Below, piece by piece: positions 18,648 to 27,600 of a DNA stretch of 64,000 nucleotides (its first letter is position 1; each line of letters starts with the position of its first letter). This DNA comes from Methanosphaerula palustris E1-9c (GTDB lineage: Archaea > Halobacteriota > Methanomicrobia > Methanomicrobiales > Methanospirillaceae), in NCBI RefSeq assembly GCF_000021965.1, contig NC_011832.1, positions 124,001 to 188,000 on the forward strand, read 5' to 3'. A program made the position numbers and the translations under genes. The notes under the pieces are model-generated. The model saw only the letters and a program-made list of their open reading frames with translations. It made no database searches and was not told the DNA's origin.

Positions 18648-18809
18648 TTTCACCGAAAGGCGTGCTTGTTCGCGCCGGCTTCCGGTCCTATGGCCGAGAT
18701 AAAATCTATAGTTGTTCCTGGAAATCTATAAATGTACGGCGGGATTTGACCCCCGCATATAAACCATGCCCGCAATCTTTCGATCAGATGGGTGAATCCA
18801 GTCACAATC

Positions 18810-18817
18810 CTTTTAAA
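18810..18817 (+). promoter_or_regulatory. TATA-like box for the sequon-rich protein gene
   Basis: TTTTAAAA is centred about 25 bases before the ATG at 18839, which fits archaeal promoter spacing and a leaderless or very short-leader message. Confidence 0.45.
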
Positions 18818-18838
18818 ACCTGCTATCAGAGTATTGTT

Positions 18839-19963
18839 ATGAAGTTTGGCAAGCATCTCATAGTGCTCTTACTCCTCTCGCTCTTCTGCATTGCATCAGC
18901 AAGCGCAGTAGGGACTGGCACCTTCTCGATCTCCAATGTCGGGAACGTATCAGTCGGAGAGACAGGCGTAGCAACAGTCTCTGTAAACAACAACTGGAAC
19001 CCCAACTTTGGGGACACGTATGTCTACGTCACGTTCGATCCAACTGCGATCGAGTTCGTCAGCTCGACCATCAAGGTCCCGAGCAACACCACCGATGTAA
19101 CACTTGTCGGGAGCGGCAAGGTTCAGATCTCCCTGGGAGACTTCAAGCACGGATACCCGGCCGGCAGCTACCCACTCGCTGAGCTCACCTTCAAGCAGCT
19201 CAAGAGCGGGATCAACCCCATGACCGTCACCATCGACCATGTCCGGTACTGGTCCTCTGACCTGACGACCTTCACCGACATCACCGATTCGGCATCTGCA
19301 GTCAGCGGCGTCTTCTCCACCGGAGCAGTCGCAGCCTCGGTCATCCCCGGCATGAACAATACCACCGCGTTCCTTGCAGCCAATGGGACTGCAGTCGGTT
19401 ACGTCATCCCGAACCTGACCAACGTGACGGTGACTCCGACGTATACGATCGTGAACATCACAAACGTCACCACTCTTGTTACCGTCAACCCGAACGTGAC
19501 CTATGTGATCCCAACACCGTATTCCCAGAGCAACTATGCAGGCAGCGATGACTATACCGGTGTCGGCGCAAAGAACGCGACCGCAACCCAGACACCTGCC
19601 GTCAACGTCACCCTCAATGCAACCGCCAACAAGACAGTAATCAACGCAACTGCCAACAAGACAGCACTCAATGCAACTGCCAACGCAACTGCACTCAATG
19701 CAACCATCAACAAGACTGTGCTCAACGCAACTGCCAACGCATCTGCGCTCAATGCAACAGTCAATGCATCTGCAATCAACGCGACCATCACCACGACTGC
19801 GAACGCAACCAACGTGACCGTTCAGAAGACGATCGTCTCCAATGCGAGCACCTCAGCACCTAACGCGACTGCAACCCAGAAGTCCGGAATGGCCGGTGGC
19901 CTCCTCTCTCTGGTTGCGCTCGGTGGTGTTGGTCTGCTGCTGATTGCACGCAGAAACAACTGA
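18839..19963 (+). CDS. Secreted cohesin-like surface protein with sequon-rich stalk and C-terminal anchor
   Basis: A 374-residue protein. Residues 1-23 are a signal peptide (HLIVLLLLSLFCIASASA). About 25-165 form a beta-rich domain that resembles cohesin/dockerin-associated folds (GDTYVYVTFDPTAIEFV, AELTFKQL). Residues 170-355 are dominated by N-X-T/S sequons, including seven tandem nine-residue units. The end is a hydrophobic helix followed by RRNN (LLSLVALGGVGLLLIARRNN), similar to archaeal cell-surface sorting or anchoring tails. It is probably a heavily N-glycosylated envelope protein. The start is fixed by a TATA-like box 25 bases upstream. Confidence 0.75.
   Translation: MKFGKHLIVLLLLSLFCIASASAVGTGTFSISNVGNVSVGETGVATVSVNNNWNPNFGDTYVYVTFDPTAIEFVSSTIKVPSNTTDVTLVGSGKVQISLGDFKHGYPAGSYPLAELTFKQLKSGINPMTVTIDHVRYWSSDLTTFTDITDSASAVSGVFSTGAVAASVIPGMNNTTAFLAANGTAVGYVIPNLTNVTVTPTYTIVNITNVTTLVTVNPNVTYVIPTPYSQSNYAGSDDYTGVGAKNATATQTPAVNVTLNATANKTVINATANKTALNATANATALNATINKTVLNATANASALNATVNASAINATITTTANATNVTVQKTIVSNASTSAPNATATQKSGMAGGLLSLVALGGVGLLLIARRNN
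19613..19801 (+). repeat. Seven tandem 27-bp coding repeats (sequon array)
   Basis: Seven consecutive 27-base units each encode nine residues of the form [ALIV][LI]NAT-x-N-x-[TS]. The first six units carry two N-glycosylation sequons each; the last is degenerate. Units differ at many third positions, so the array is conserved at the protein level rather than freshly duplicated. Confidence 0.85.
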
Positions 19964-19979
19964 TCCAATCGATACTACC

Positions 19980-19992
19980 CCATTCTTTTTTC
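19980..19992 (+). terminator. Oligo-T terminator after the sequon-rich gene
   Basis: A CCCATTCTTTTTT stretch lies about 20 bases after the stop codon, the simple T-rich type of archaeal terminator. A similar CATTC-T7 string follows the next gene. Confidence 0.45.
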
Positions 19993-20041
19993 TGCTCAAC
20001 AGTTCCAGTCTGTATTGTATATCCATGATCATGTGGGGGAG

Positions 20042-20899
20042 ATGGTGAGTATCAGAGAAGTTGCCGCACGGAAGAGTCGACACCTGGTGAGAAACCGGGA
20101 GTGGGTGCAGGGTGAGCAGCTGATCGCGGTGGTCTGTAAGGATCAGGCACTCACGATTGGATCTCAGGTCCTGCTTGCAGCCAAGAACGGGGATCGGGTG
20201 ATCGTCTATGACCTGACGTCGACCGATGAGACGGCCAGGATCGCTGCTGAGGCTGGTGCAGAGGTGATCATCTGCACCAGTCCCGGGGAGGCGCTGGTCA
20301 GGGCCTCGAATGAGGCGGCCTCAGCCGGTGCTGGAGTGATCGTGGTGCTTGCAGGGCTGCTCTATCTCTTCCCTGAACAGGGGCTCGCGGTTTTGAGCAC
20401 AGCCATGTCCAGCAAAGGGGCCGACTGTGCGATGGTCGAAGGGCCGGCGCCTGCCCAGATCGAGGGATGGCGTGCGCTGATCCTCCTCTCTGCAGCCGCA
20501 GCCGCAGTGATCGGCTCCAGCGCCCCGCAACCGACCGCCCTGGCGGTCAGCAAACTGGTGGAACGGGCCGGTCTGAATGTATATCTGCACCATTCCGACG
20601 AGCAGGCGATAGGATCGTCCCGGATACCGCGGTCTGAGAAGCTGATCAAAGTCAAAATGCTCGCCCGGGACCTGCTCTTCTTCGCGCATCCAGTCCCTTC
20701 ATACCTGCTCTATGGAACGGTGATGCTGGTTGTCGGCCTCCTCTCCCTCTCTGCCGGCCGGTTCCTCTTCACCCTCCCCGGCTCTGTCGGCCTGGCCCTG
20801 CTCGGCGCCGGCCTTTTCGTCGCAGCACTTGGGCTTGTGCTGCTGACTGCGGCCCTGCTGATCAACTCGCTGGTCATGATCCCCCGGGAGTGCCGCTGA
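20042..20899 (+). CDS. GT-A-like membrane protein
   Basis: A 285-residue protein. Residues 25-200 resemble the nucleotide-binding half of family 2 glycosyltransferases (VCKDQALTIGSQVLLAAKNG, then DLTSTDETARIAAEAGAEVI), but no clear DxD or acceptor motif is visible. The C-terminal 75 residues hold two membrane helices (YLLYGTVMLVVGLLSLSAG and a long LLGAGLFVAALGLVLLTAALL). It may be an inactive or specialised relative of dolichyl-phosphate sugar transferases. A TATA-like TGTATAT at 20014-20020 supports a leaderless start at 20042. The neighbouring glycoprotein suggests a surface role, which is inference. Confidence 0.55.
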   Translation: MVSIREVAARKSRHLVRNREWVQGEQLIAVVCKDQALTIGSQVLLAAKNGDRVIVYDLTSTDETARIAAEAGAEVIICTSPGEALVRASNEAASAGAGVIVVLAGLLYLFPEQGLAVLSTAMSSKGADCAMVEGPAPAQIEGWRALILLSAAAAAVIGSSAPQPTALAVSKLVERAGLNVYLHHSDEQAIGSSRIPRSEKLIKVKMLARDLLFFAHPVPSYLLYGTVMLVVGLLSLSAGRFLFTLPGSVGLALLGAGLFVAALGLVLLTAALLINSLVMIPRECR

Positions 20900-20910
20900 C
20901 CGGCGGTGCA

Positions 20911-20922
20911 TTCTTTTTTTAT
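20911..20922 (+). terminator. Oligo-T terminator after the GT-like gene
   Basis: A CATTC followed by seven T lies just after the stop codon, an archaeal T-run terminator. Confidence 0.45.
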
Positions 20923-21033
20923 CTGGGCATTATTAGCCTGTAAACACCCGGAAACCACCCCTCTGCTTTAAAACAGGGACTTTCTGCAGGTCTTTCAAAA
21001 ACTAAAAACACCGGATGTCTGATTGAGAAAATG

Positions 21034-21041
21034 TATATAAT
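21034..21041 (+). promoter_or_regulatory. TATA box for the methyltransferase gene
   Basis: TATATAAT is centred about 25 bases before the ATG at 21062, pointing to a leaderless message and choosing that start over 21031. Confidence 0.5.
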
Positions 21042-21061
21042 CTCAGGACTTATGGAAATGG

Positions 21062-22126
21062 ATGATTGGATCAGCGATCGACTGGGCCAAAGACTGTGTC
21101 GATATTATTCTACAACGGCGCTTCCGCGCATATCTGAGGGAGGAGATGCCCAGACTCCTGCCGCTGACCACCCACTATCAGGAATTTCTGGAGAGCGACC
21201 CGTCCCTCCGGCAGTCGCGCTTCGACCACACCCTCCGGCCATCAAAGGCGCTTAAAATTTTTGCTGACCTCCGGGACCGGCTGGTCGCCACCGGGGTCAC
21301 TGTCACCGACACCGCCATCGACCTGGACGACTTCGCCCGGTGGCTGAAGGAGTTCTCCGGGCTCGAACGGTTCTACCGGACGTTTGGGGATATGCACATC
21401 GAGAAGTGCCTGGAGCATTACCTGGTCTACCGTGAGCTCCACCTGACCAAGGAGGACGTCTACATCGACATCGCCTCTGCGAAGAGCCGGTGGGCGCCGA
21501 TCCTGCGCAGGCAGGGGATGAAGGCCTACCGCCTGGATCTGATCCACAAGAAAGGGATCCATGGGATGGACATCGGGGCCAACGTCGTCGAGACCGGCCT
21601 CCCCGATGGTTTCGCCTCGGCCCTCTCGACGCAGTGTGCGTTCGAGCTCTTCTATGGGGATACCGACAAACAGTTCATCAAGGAGGCCGACCGGATCCTC
21701 AACGATCACGGACGATGTGCGATCCTCCCTCTCTACCTGGACGAGACCTACTTTGTGCTCCACAGTCCCTACACCCTCCCGCCGGTTCAGGAGATCGATG
21801 ATGACGCCACGAGGATCTGGCGGGATGACACCTTCCAGGCTTCCTACACCCGTCACTACTCCCCTGAGGCTTTTGCCCGGCATGTCCTCTCGGTGGTCCC
21901 CCCGACCCTCTCGGCGCGGGTCGTCTCCATTAACAACCTCGGGGAACTGATGGAGCGATATCCTGGCGAGCGGATCTACTGTTCGTTCATGCTGGTCCTG
22001 GAACGAAAGGCGGTCCAGCCGATGAAGAAGGCCATACCTGTGGCGACTGCAGAGTCCAGGAAGCAGCCTGTCGGGCACTCGCCCCGCACCGAGCAGCCGA
22101 TCGCTGCGAAGACCTCCTGGAAGTGA
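21062..22126 (+). CDS. SAM-dependent methyltransferase-like protein with unknown N-terminal domain
   Basis: A 354-residue protein. Residues 1-100 are a helical domain of no known family (LREEMPRLLPLTTHYQEFL). Residues about 130-225 look like a class I methyltransferase core: VYIDIASAKSRWAPILRR (motif I position, without the usual glycines), then GMDIGANVVETGLPDGFAS and CAFELFYGDTDKQFIKEADR. Residues 228-285 form a C-terminal block (ETYFVLHSPYTLPP). The substrate is unknown; polysaccharide methylation is possible given the surface genes nearby. A shortened paralogue at 22749 keeps only the first and last blocks. Confidence 0.6.
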   Translation: MIGSAIDWAKDCVDIILQRRFRAYLREEMPRLLPLTTHYQEFLESDPSLRQSRFDHTLRPSKALKIFADLRDRLVATGVTVTDTAIDLDDFARWLKEFSGLERFYRTFGDMHIEKCLEHYLVYRELHLTKEDVYIDIASAKSRWAPILRRQGMKAYRLDLIHKKGIHGMDIGANVVETGLPDGFASALSTQCAFELFYGDTDKQFIKEADRILNDHGRCAILPLYLDETYFVLHSPYTLPPVQEIDDDATRIWRDDTFQASYTRHYSPEAFARHVLSVVPPTLSARVVSINNLGELMERYPGERIYCSFMLVLERKAVQPMKKAIPVATAESRKQPVGHSPRTEQPIAAKTSWK

Positions 22127-22135
22127 ATCACTTCC
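22119..22135 (+). terminator. Hairpin overlapping the methyltransferase stop codon
   Basis: A perfect seven-base stem (GGAAGTG/CACTTCC) with a three-base loop is followed by ATTTTAT. The stop codon lies inside it. It probably serves as terminator or mRNA 3'-end protection. Confidence 0.45.
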
Positions 22136-22748
22136 ATTTTATCGTATCGATCGTTGAGTAGCCGCTCTTTTACGTTGCAGCCTGATCTCTCCTGATCCGG
22201 TATTTCTTCTAGACTTCTCCGGGTTGTTGTTGCAGGTGAACAGGTCGAAGAAGGTTATCATCGCCTCTGGAGATCTTCCAGCCGAAGACCAGTGCAGCCC
22301 TGAACCATGCCGGCGATCAGGCATCTGCCTGTTTTTGATCCTGAAATAGGACGGATCTCATCGCTCTCCTGTGAAACGGCACACTTTTTTTCGTGTATTT
22401 GCTGCCATATCTGGGCAGAAATGCCCTCAGATCAGATCCTTAGAGAAAATTATATCTCCTCTTCTGACCATATACTATACACTGAACCTCTACCGTTTGC
22501 ATCGAGACAGATGATGCGACGGTCTTCTCTGGAAACCGGAGAGATCGTCACGGCAGGTGGTGAATGGAGACTTGCATCCAACCAGGGACTGTGGTTCTGG
22601 CCCGTCAGCGGCATGACGGCAACCGACCCTCTCTCTCTGCGAACTCCAAGGACGCCGAAACGACTGGAAAAATTGCCGAGGTAAGACCTCCGGCTGTCAA
22701 TCGGATCAGCATTGCCCCTTCGGCGGCATTGCTCCTTGGATAGGATAA
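22136..22748 (+). other. Intergenic region, 613 bp, no gene seen
   Basis: No credible coding sequence: the longest open frame, 22307-22684, has an implausible composition and no start signals. The stretch is more AT-rich in its middle (22380-22500), with TATA-like strings near 22447 and 22470 that could be promoters. A T7 run at 22384 follows GCACAC, like the one before copA. It may hold an untranslated leader or a decayed gene. Confidence 0.35.
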
Positions 22749-23261
22749 ATGGAAACCATCAGGTGGATAAAAACACGGGTGTATCGGAGATTAAAGGTAC
22801 TGTTTCACGAGTTTCTTGACGAGGAACTGGAGACACTCCTCCCGATCACCCTCCATTATCAGAGATGTGTTGAGAGCGCTCCGGGGGACCGGCAGTCGCA
22901 GTATGACCGCACTCTTCCCCCCGCGGCACTCCTGCCGCTCTTTGGATCATTGAAGGACAGGCTTGGCGGAGCCGGGATCCCGGTTGGAGAGTTGAGTATC
23001 GACCTCGCCGATTTTGAAGCCTGGCGCCGATCGATCCCTGGTCTCGAAGACACCTATTTCCTGCTCCAGAGTCCCTACGTCCTGCCGCCACCAGCGACGG
23101 TCGAATTGGAGGCAACGGAGGTCTGGCGGGACGACCGCTCCCGGGCGCTGTACTCACGCCACAGCTCGCTCAAGGCCTTCTCTCAGGATCTCTCCTGCTT
23201 CTCTGTCCTTCATGCGATGAAGGGGGCAGATCAGTCCCTGGCTATGGGGGGAGGACGATGA
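22749..23261 (+). CDS. Paralogue of the 21-kb methyltransferase with the catalytic core deleted
   Basis: A 170-residue protein. Residues 1-100 align with the N-terminal domain of the gene at 21062 (LLPITLHYQRCVES, DRQSQYDRTLPP). From residue 101 (DTYFLLQSPYVLPPP, then EVWRDDRSRALYSRHS) it aligns with that protein from about residue 228. Roughly 125 residues holding the SAM-binding region are absent, and the junction is at GLE/DTYF, in frame. The last 20 residues diverge. It cannot be a methyltransferase as it stands; a regulatory partner of the full-length protein is conceivable, or it is decaying. Its stop overlaps the TPR gene start (ATGA). Confidence 0.6.
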   Translation: METIRWIKTRVYRRLKVLFHEFLDEELETLLPITLHYQRCVESAPGDRQSQYDRTLPPAALLPLFGSLKDRLGGAGIPVGELSIDLADFEAWRRSIPGLEDTYFLLQSPYVLPPPATVELEATEVWRDDRSRALYSRHSSLKAFSQDLSCFSVLHAMKGADQSLAMGGGR

Positions 23262-23707
23262 GAATTGCAGGTGGAGCAATCATTTGCCTGGTGATTACAG
23301 GGCTGTTGCTCGTCTCTCCGGCTGTGGCGGCCGAGACCGCACAGGACTACTTTGATCAGGGGATCGTCTTCGACGACCGCGGCCAGCACGAGAGAGCTCT
23401 TGAGGCCTACGAGCAGGGGCTCACGATCGAACCCACCAATGCACACCTCTGGGGGGCCAAAGGGAGGACGCTGCTGATCCTGGGACGATATCAGGAGTCA
23501 GCAGATGCGTACAACCGGTCGGTACGCCTGGACCCCTCACAGGAGTACGCCCGCAAAGGGGAACAGGACGCGCTCGACAAGATCAGCGGAGTATCAAACG
23601 CCACGCCGGAGCGAACGACGACACCAGCCGCCGGATTTCCCTGGTGGATTGCCATCCTTCTCATCACTGGAGCGGCAGCGATCGCGGCCCGCGGCCGGAG
23701 GCGCTGA
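23258..23707 (+). CDS. Small TPR protein with signal peptide and C-terminal anchor
   Basis: A 149-residue protein. A signal peptide (ICLVITGLLLVSPAVA) covers about residues 8-24. Two to three tetratricopeptide repeats follow (AQDYFDQGIVFDDRGQHERA, then EPTNAHLWGAKGRTLLILGR), then a Thr/Pro linker and a C-terminal membrane helix ending in RGRRR. It is probably displayed outside the cell, anchored by its tail, for protein-protein contact. It is translationally coupled to the deleted methyltransferase paralogue by a four-base overlap. The function is not known. Confidence 0.7.
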   Translation: MRIAGGAIICLVITGLLLVSPAVAAETAQDYFDQGIVFDDRGQHERALEAYEQGLTIEPTNAHLWGAKGRTLLILGRYQESADAYNRSVRLDPSQEYARKGEQDALDKISGVSNATPERTTTPAAGFPWWIAILLITGAAAIAARGRRR

Positions 23708-23791
23708 GGAGGAATCTTATGATAATTCAGTGGGAATGCCTCTCTGTCGATTCTGATACCGGGGGTGTGGGCCTTCTGCCAGGAGATGAAG

Positions 23792-24649
23792 ATGCGCAGG
23801 CTTGATCTCATACTCGTGGCAGACGAGCCCTTTGAGATCCCTCTTCATGAAGGGTATCAACTCTACTCAGCCCTCCTGGGACTCATGAAGGGATCGTCTC
23901 CGAACGTCAGTCAGCGGGTTCATGACTCGCCCATCTCATCCTTCTCGCTTGGAGGATTCAAAGGTCCCTTTCAACAGACTGACAGCGCGAACCGCAAACG
24001 TGTGATTCCCAACCAACCCTACCACCTCCGGATCGGCATTACAGACCCGCGCGACGAAGAGATCCTTCATCATCTGGCAATGCCGTTCATCCTGGGACAC
24101 AGGGTGCTTTCTCTCGACCAGGGCGATTTCAATGTCGTGCATATCGAAGATCAGAGCGTCTCGATCGACGACTGGGTGCATCAGAATCGGAATTATACCC
24201 GACCCCTGCTCGAGTTCAACTTTGAAACCGTGACCTGCATCCAGTACCGGAACAGCACGGTAACTGAGATGTATCCGAATCGAATCGCAGTCTTCAACTC
24301 CATCCTCTCAAAGTGGAATCGAGTTTTCCCCAACGAGAATCGACTGGATGCCAGCCGTGATGACTTCGGCAGATATCTGGTGGAACGGCCGAACTTCTTC
24401 AACCTCGCCACCTACAGCGTACTGACGAACACAGTCACAGATCAGAAAAAAAGGCTAAATAAACCCATATTTAAGCAGGGCTTCGTCGGTCCGTGCCGGT
24501 ATTCCTTCACCACAAACACCCCAGAGTGGTTCAGAACCACCATTCTCCTCCTCTCCCGCTTTGCCGAGTATTCAGGCGTCGGTTCGGGTGTGGCCCGGGG
24601 ATATGGACAGGTGAAGGTCACGGTCCAGGGTGGTGCCAATGAGGAGTGA
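23792..24649 (+). CDS. cas6: CRISPR-associated endoribonuclease Cas6
   Basis: A 285-residue protein of the RAMP superfamily that cuts the CRISPR transcript within repeats to make crRNAs. The C-terminal glycine-rich loop is clear (GVGSGVARGYGQVKV). The N-terminal RRLDLILVADEPFEIPLHEG is the first RAMP strand. The ATG at 23792 has an AGGAG six bases upstream; the one at 23786 abuts it, so 23792 is preferred. The gene is first in the cassette, before cas10d, whereas in the type I-D loci I know cas6 follows csc1. The cas10d gene follows after 13 bases. Confidence 0.88.
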   Translation: MRRLDLILVADEPFEIPLHEGYQLYSALLGLMKGSSPNVSQRVHDSPISSFSLGGFKGPFQQTDSANRKRVIPNQPYHLRIGITDPRDEEILHHLAMPFILGHRVLSLDQGDFNVVHIEDQSVSIDDWVHQNRNYTRPLLEFNFETVTCIQYRNSTVTEMYPNRIAVFNSILSKWNRVFPNENRLDASRDDFGRYLVERPNFFNLATYSVLTNTVTDQKKRLNKPIFKQGFVGPCRYSFTTNTPEWFRTTILLLSRFAEYSGVGSGVARGYGQVKVTVQGGANEE

Positions 24650-24662
24650 CGGGAGTACCTCC

Positions 24663-27600
24663 ATGCAGGAGCAGGTGGAGACACTCCAGAGGACAACCGG
24701 GCGTAGGATCCCCTCGTACCGAGCGTTGACGGATTATTTCACGATGGTCGACCTGGCGATTGCTGCTTCCCCGTACGCTCTTCTCCCTGCGAAGAACGTG
24801 GAATTCGGGAGAGTCGATCAACCGATGCTGAATCACATCCGCAACGGTGTCTGTGCTATGGTCGAACTGAACGAAGTACTTCTTACCCTCAAATCCTCTG
24901 CAGCCCTCTCTGAGGCCGGGGTGCGAGAGGCGGTCGCCCTCTTTGCGGTCCATAATCTCCACCAGTGCATCGATCGGGACCGGAAGGAGCAGACCAATAC
25001 CCCGGCTGCGTTTGTAGAGACGATCGCGGATGAGTTCGGGCTCGCTGCGTATGCTCCCACCCTGACCCCTGCAGATTATCGAGCCGTCTCTGTCGCGCTC
25101 CAAAGCGCTCGAGGCGATCCTGCCGGGATGTCGCGAAAGGGTGCTGACCTTCTCCGATGGCTCAAATTCGCGGAGACCCTGGCCGGCCAGATGAGTTCCT
25201 CGGTCACCACCTCGATGCGCACGGCGCTTGAGGCGATAGATCCCGGACTGGCCTTCTCGTATCACCGGTTCCAGGAGCCGATCGGGATCCTCACGAACCT
25301 GGTGCACACGGGAGTGTCTGCATGGATGGGGCAGAAGGGGGTATATCCCCTCCTCGTCTTCGAGACCGGCGTGCTTTACATCGGCCCCCATGATGTCGAG
25401 CCCGGTGCCCTGGACTTGGAGGCGGTGATGCAGATCTATCGCGAGTTCGAGCATGTGCTCAACTCCTGCCATGCTGCAATCTCTGATCCCAGGGAATTCT
25501 CCAGGAGTATCTCCGTTCAGGGTACCAAGGGACTCTACTCGGCGGAAGATGCCTCCTTCTTCTACTCGGGGATTCCGACGGTGATCAAGGGGTTCATGGC
25601 CGCGGCTGTACTGCGGGAAGAGGCGAAGAACAGGACGATCGAGATCGATCTGGTGGAACCCTCCCTCCTTGTCAAGAAAGCGAACCTCGAGATGCAGCAT
25701 CCGCCGGCAACGGTCATCGACATCCTCAGAGCCTTCGTCACCAGGGTTGTGATCGACGGCCAGGCCAGAGAACCTGGCGACATCCGGATCGTGTGTCGAC
25801 CGCACTCTGTGGATCAGAAGAAGTACGTGCTCCTTCCCGAATCGGTGCTGATCGATGGCCGTCCTGTCGAGGGAACGCAGTTCTCGATCGAAGGTACCGG
25901 TCTCCTGCCAAGCCAGGTGGGATATCGGCATCACCTCAAGGAGGACTTTGGGATCGATATCGGATGGGAGGCCGGCGTCATCTCCTATGCCCGGGCTGTC
26001 GCAGGGCTGCGAAGAGCGATCATCGTTCCGCTTGCAGCGGTCGGAGCGCTCTCCACGACCGACCCGGTCCTCGAGACCTGCCGGCTCTTCCAGATCGACG
26101 AGGATCTGGCCAGGCGTATGGCGGAGTACGCTCGCGACCACCGGGGCAACGACCATCATACCGTCGGGGGGTACTGGAACTACGGGTACGCCATAGCCCG
26201 TGCCCTGCTGGATCATGAGGTTAACGGCGTTCGTTTCAGGGACCTGACGCCCGACCGGAAGATTGAGTATCTGGAATCCCTGACCGATGCATTTCTCTCG
26301 GGGATCTCGACAGAAGCACTGGACTCCTTCAGGTCAAAACTTCTCTATCCCTACCAGGAGAAACTCCTCGTCTGGTTCTCTGAGAACCTGAACCTGAACG
26401 GTTCGATAGCCTATGGGATCTTCGAGAATAAGATCTCGAAATTCGGTGCGTACTGCCGTGGCAGGGGGATCTGCCGACTGACCGGGGACGCTCCCTTCGA
26501 CAATGAGGAGAAGGTTCCCTCGAGGGATGCCTCCATGCTCGGCTTCTCGTTCTCGAACAGGGGTTTGATCGGGGGAGCCGAGCCTAAACTCTCCGTATCA
26601 GTGCCGGTCGAGGTCGAACTGGGTCTGCGCGAGATCGGCCACCAGATCAGGAAAGGATCGGACAAACTCTACTTTCGGCTGATCCCGGACTCCTTTCACA
26701 CGCCCCTCATGACGCGGATCCTCTCGGACCTGCTCAGCCGGTTTAATACGGGGGCTCTGACGAATGTCCGGGCCCTGGCCCTGCGGGTGCTGGACGGTAC
26801 TGCGCTCGACCCCGCTGCACTGGCACAGGAGTTCTTCGCTGAGAGCGGCGGCCGGTCTCTCTTCAGGTATACGGCCACCGGATTCACTGGCTGCAATTCC
26901 ACCCTTTACGCAACGTACGATCTGGTCTTCAAGAAGGTGAAAGAGAACGAGACCGAGTTCTGGTTCTTCGGTGCGTACCTGGGTATGCTGCTCGCGGCCG
27001 CCACAGGGTGCCGGGTGGTGGTGGGTGACAACCCGATCTGCATGACGAGCGGCAACCAGTTCTGCGGGATGGTCCATCTCGAGGCGCTTCCTGCTGCGGT
27101 CAAGCATCTCTTTGGGGATACCATTCGGCTCTCCACGCTCCCTCTTGTTCTCAGGAGAGCTTCGCTCCTCGTGGTGCTCGGGTATGAGTACAGACCATAT
27201 AACAGAATCGAGGATAGGTACTTTTCGAAACATCTGCAGACGATTCGAAATCGGGCTTGTCCCGGGAGTACCCTTCTCAAGCAACTCTGGAGGATGAATT
27301 CGCGGAAGGATGCGAAGAAGAGGGTGCAGAGCCGGCCGACCCTGCTCCTCGAGTGGGCACTCGAACTTGATTGGATCGCAGGTGATCAGATGACAATCCA
27401 GACACTTCATGAACTGGCTCTTCTTGGGATGGACGTTGCCGTCCCGAAGGGATATGAACCGTATAAACTCGAACACCTCTTCCGGGAGGCGGTCAGGGCC
27501 ATCCTCACACGGGGAACTCAGCAGTATCAACGCGAAGACTACGTCGACGCGGTGATGGGCCGATTGTTGAAGATGATGAAGCGGGCCGGGGAGCATCAGT

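Noticed and set aside
22307-22684. Plus-strand ORF of 125 codons in the gap before the short methyltransferase paralogue
   Set aside because: Composition is implausible, no start signal, no recognisable motif.
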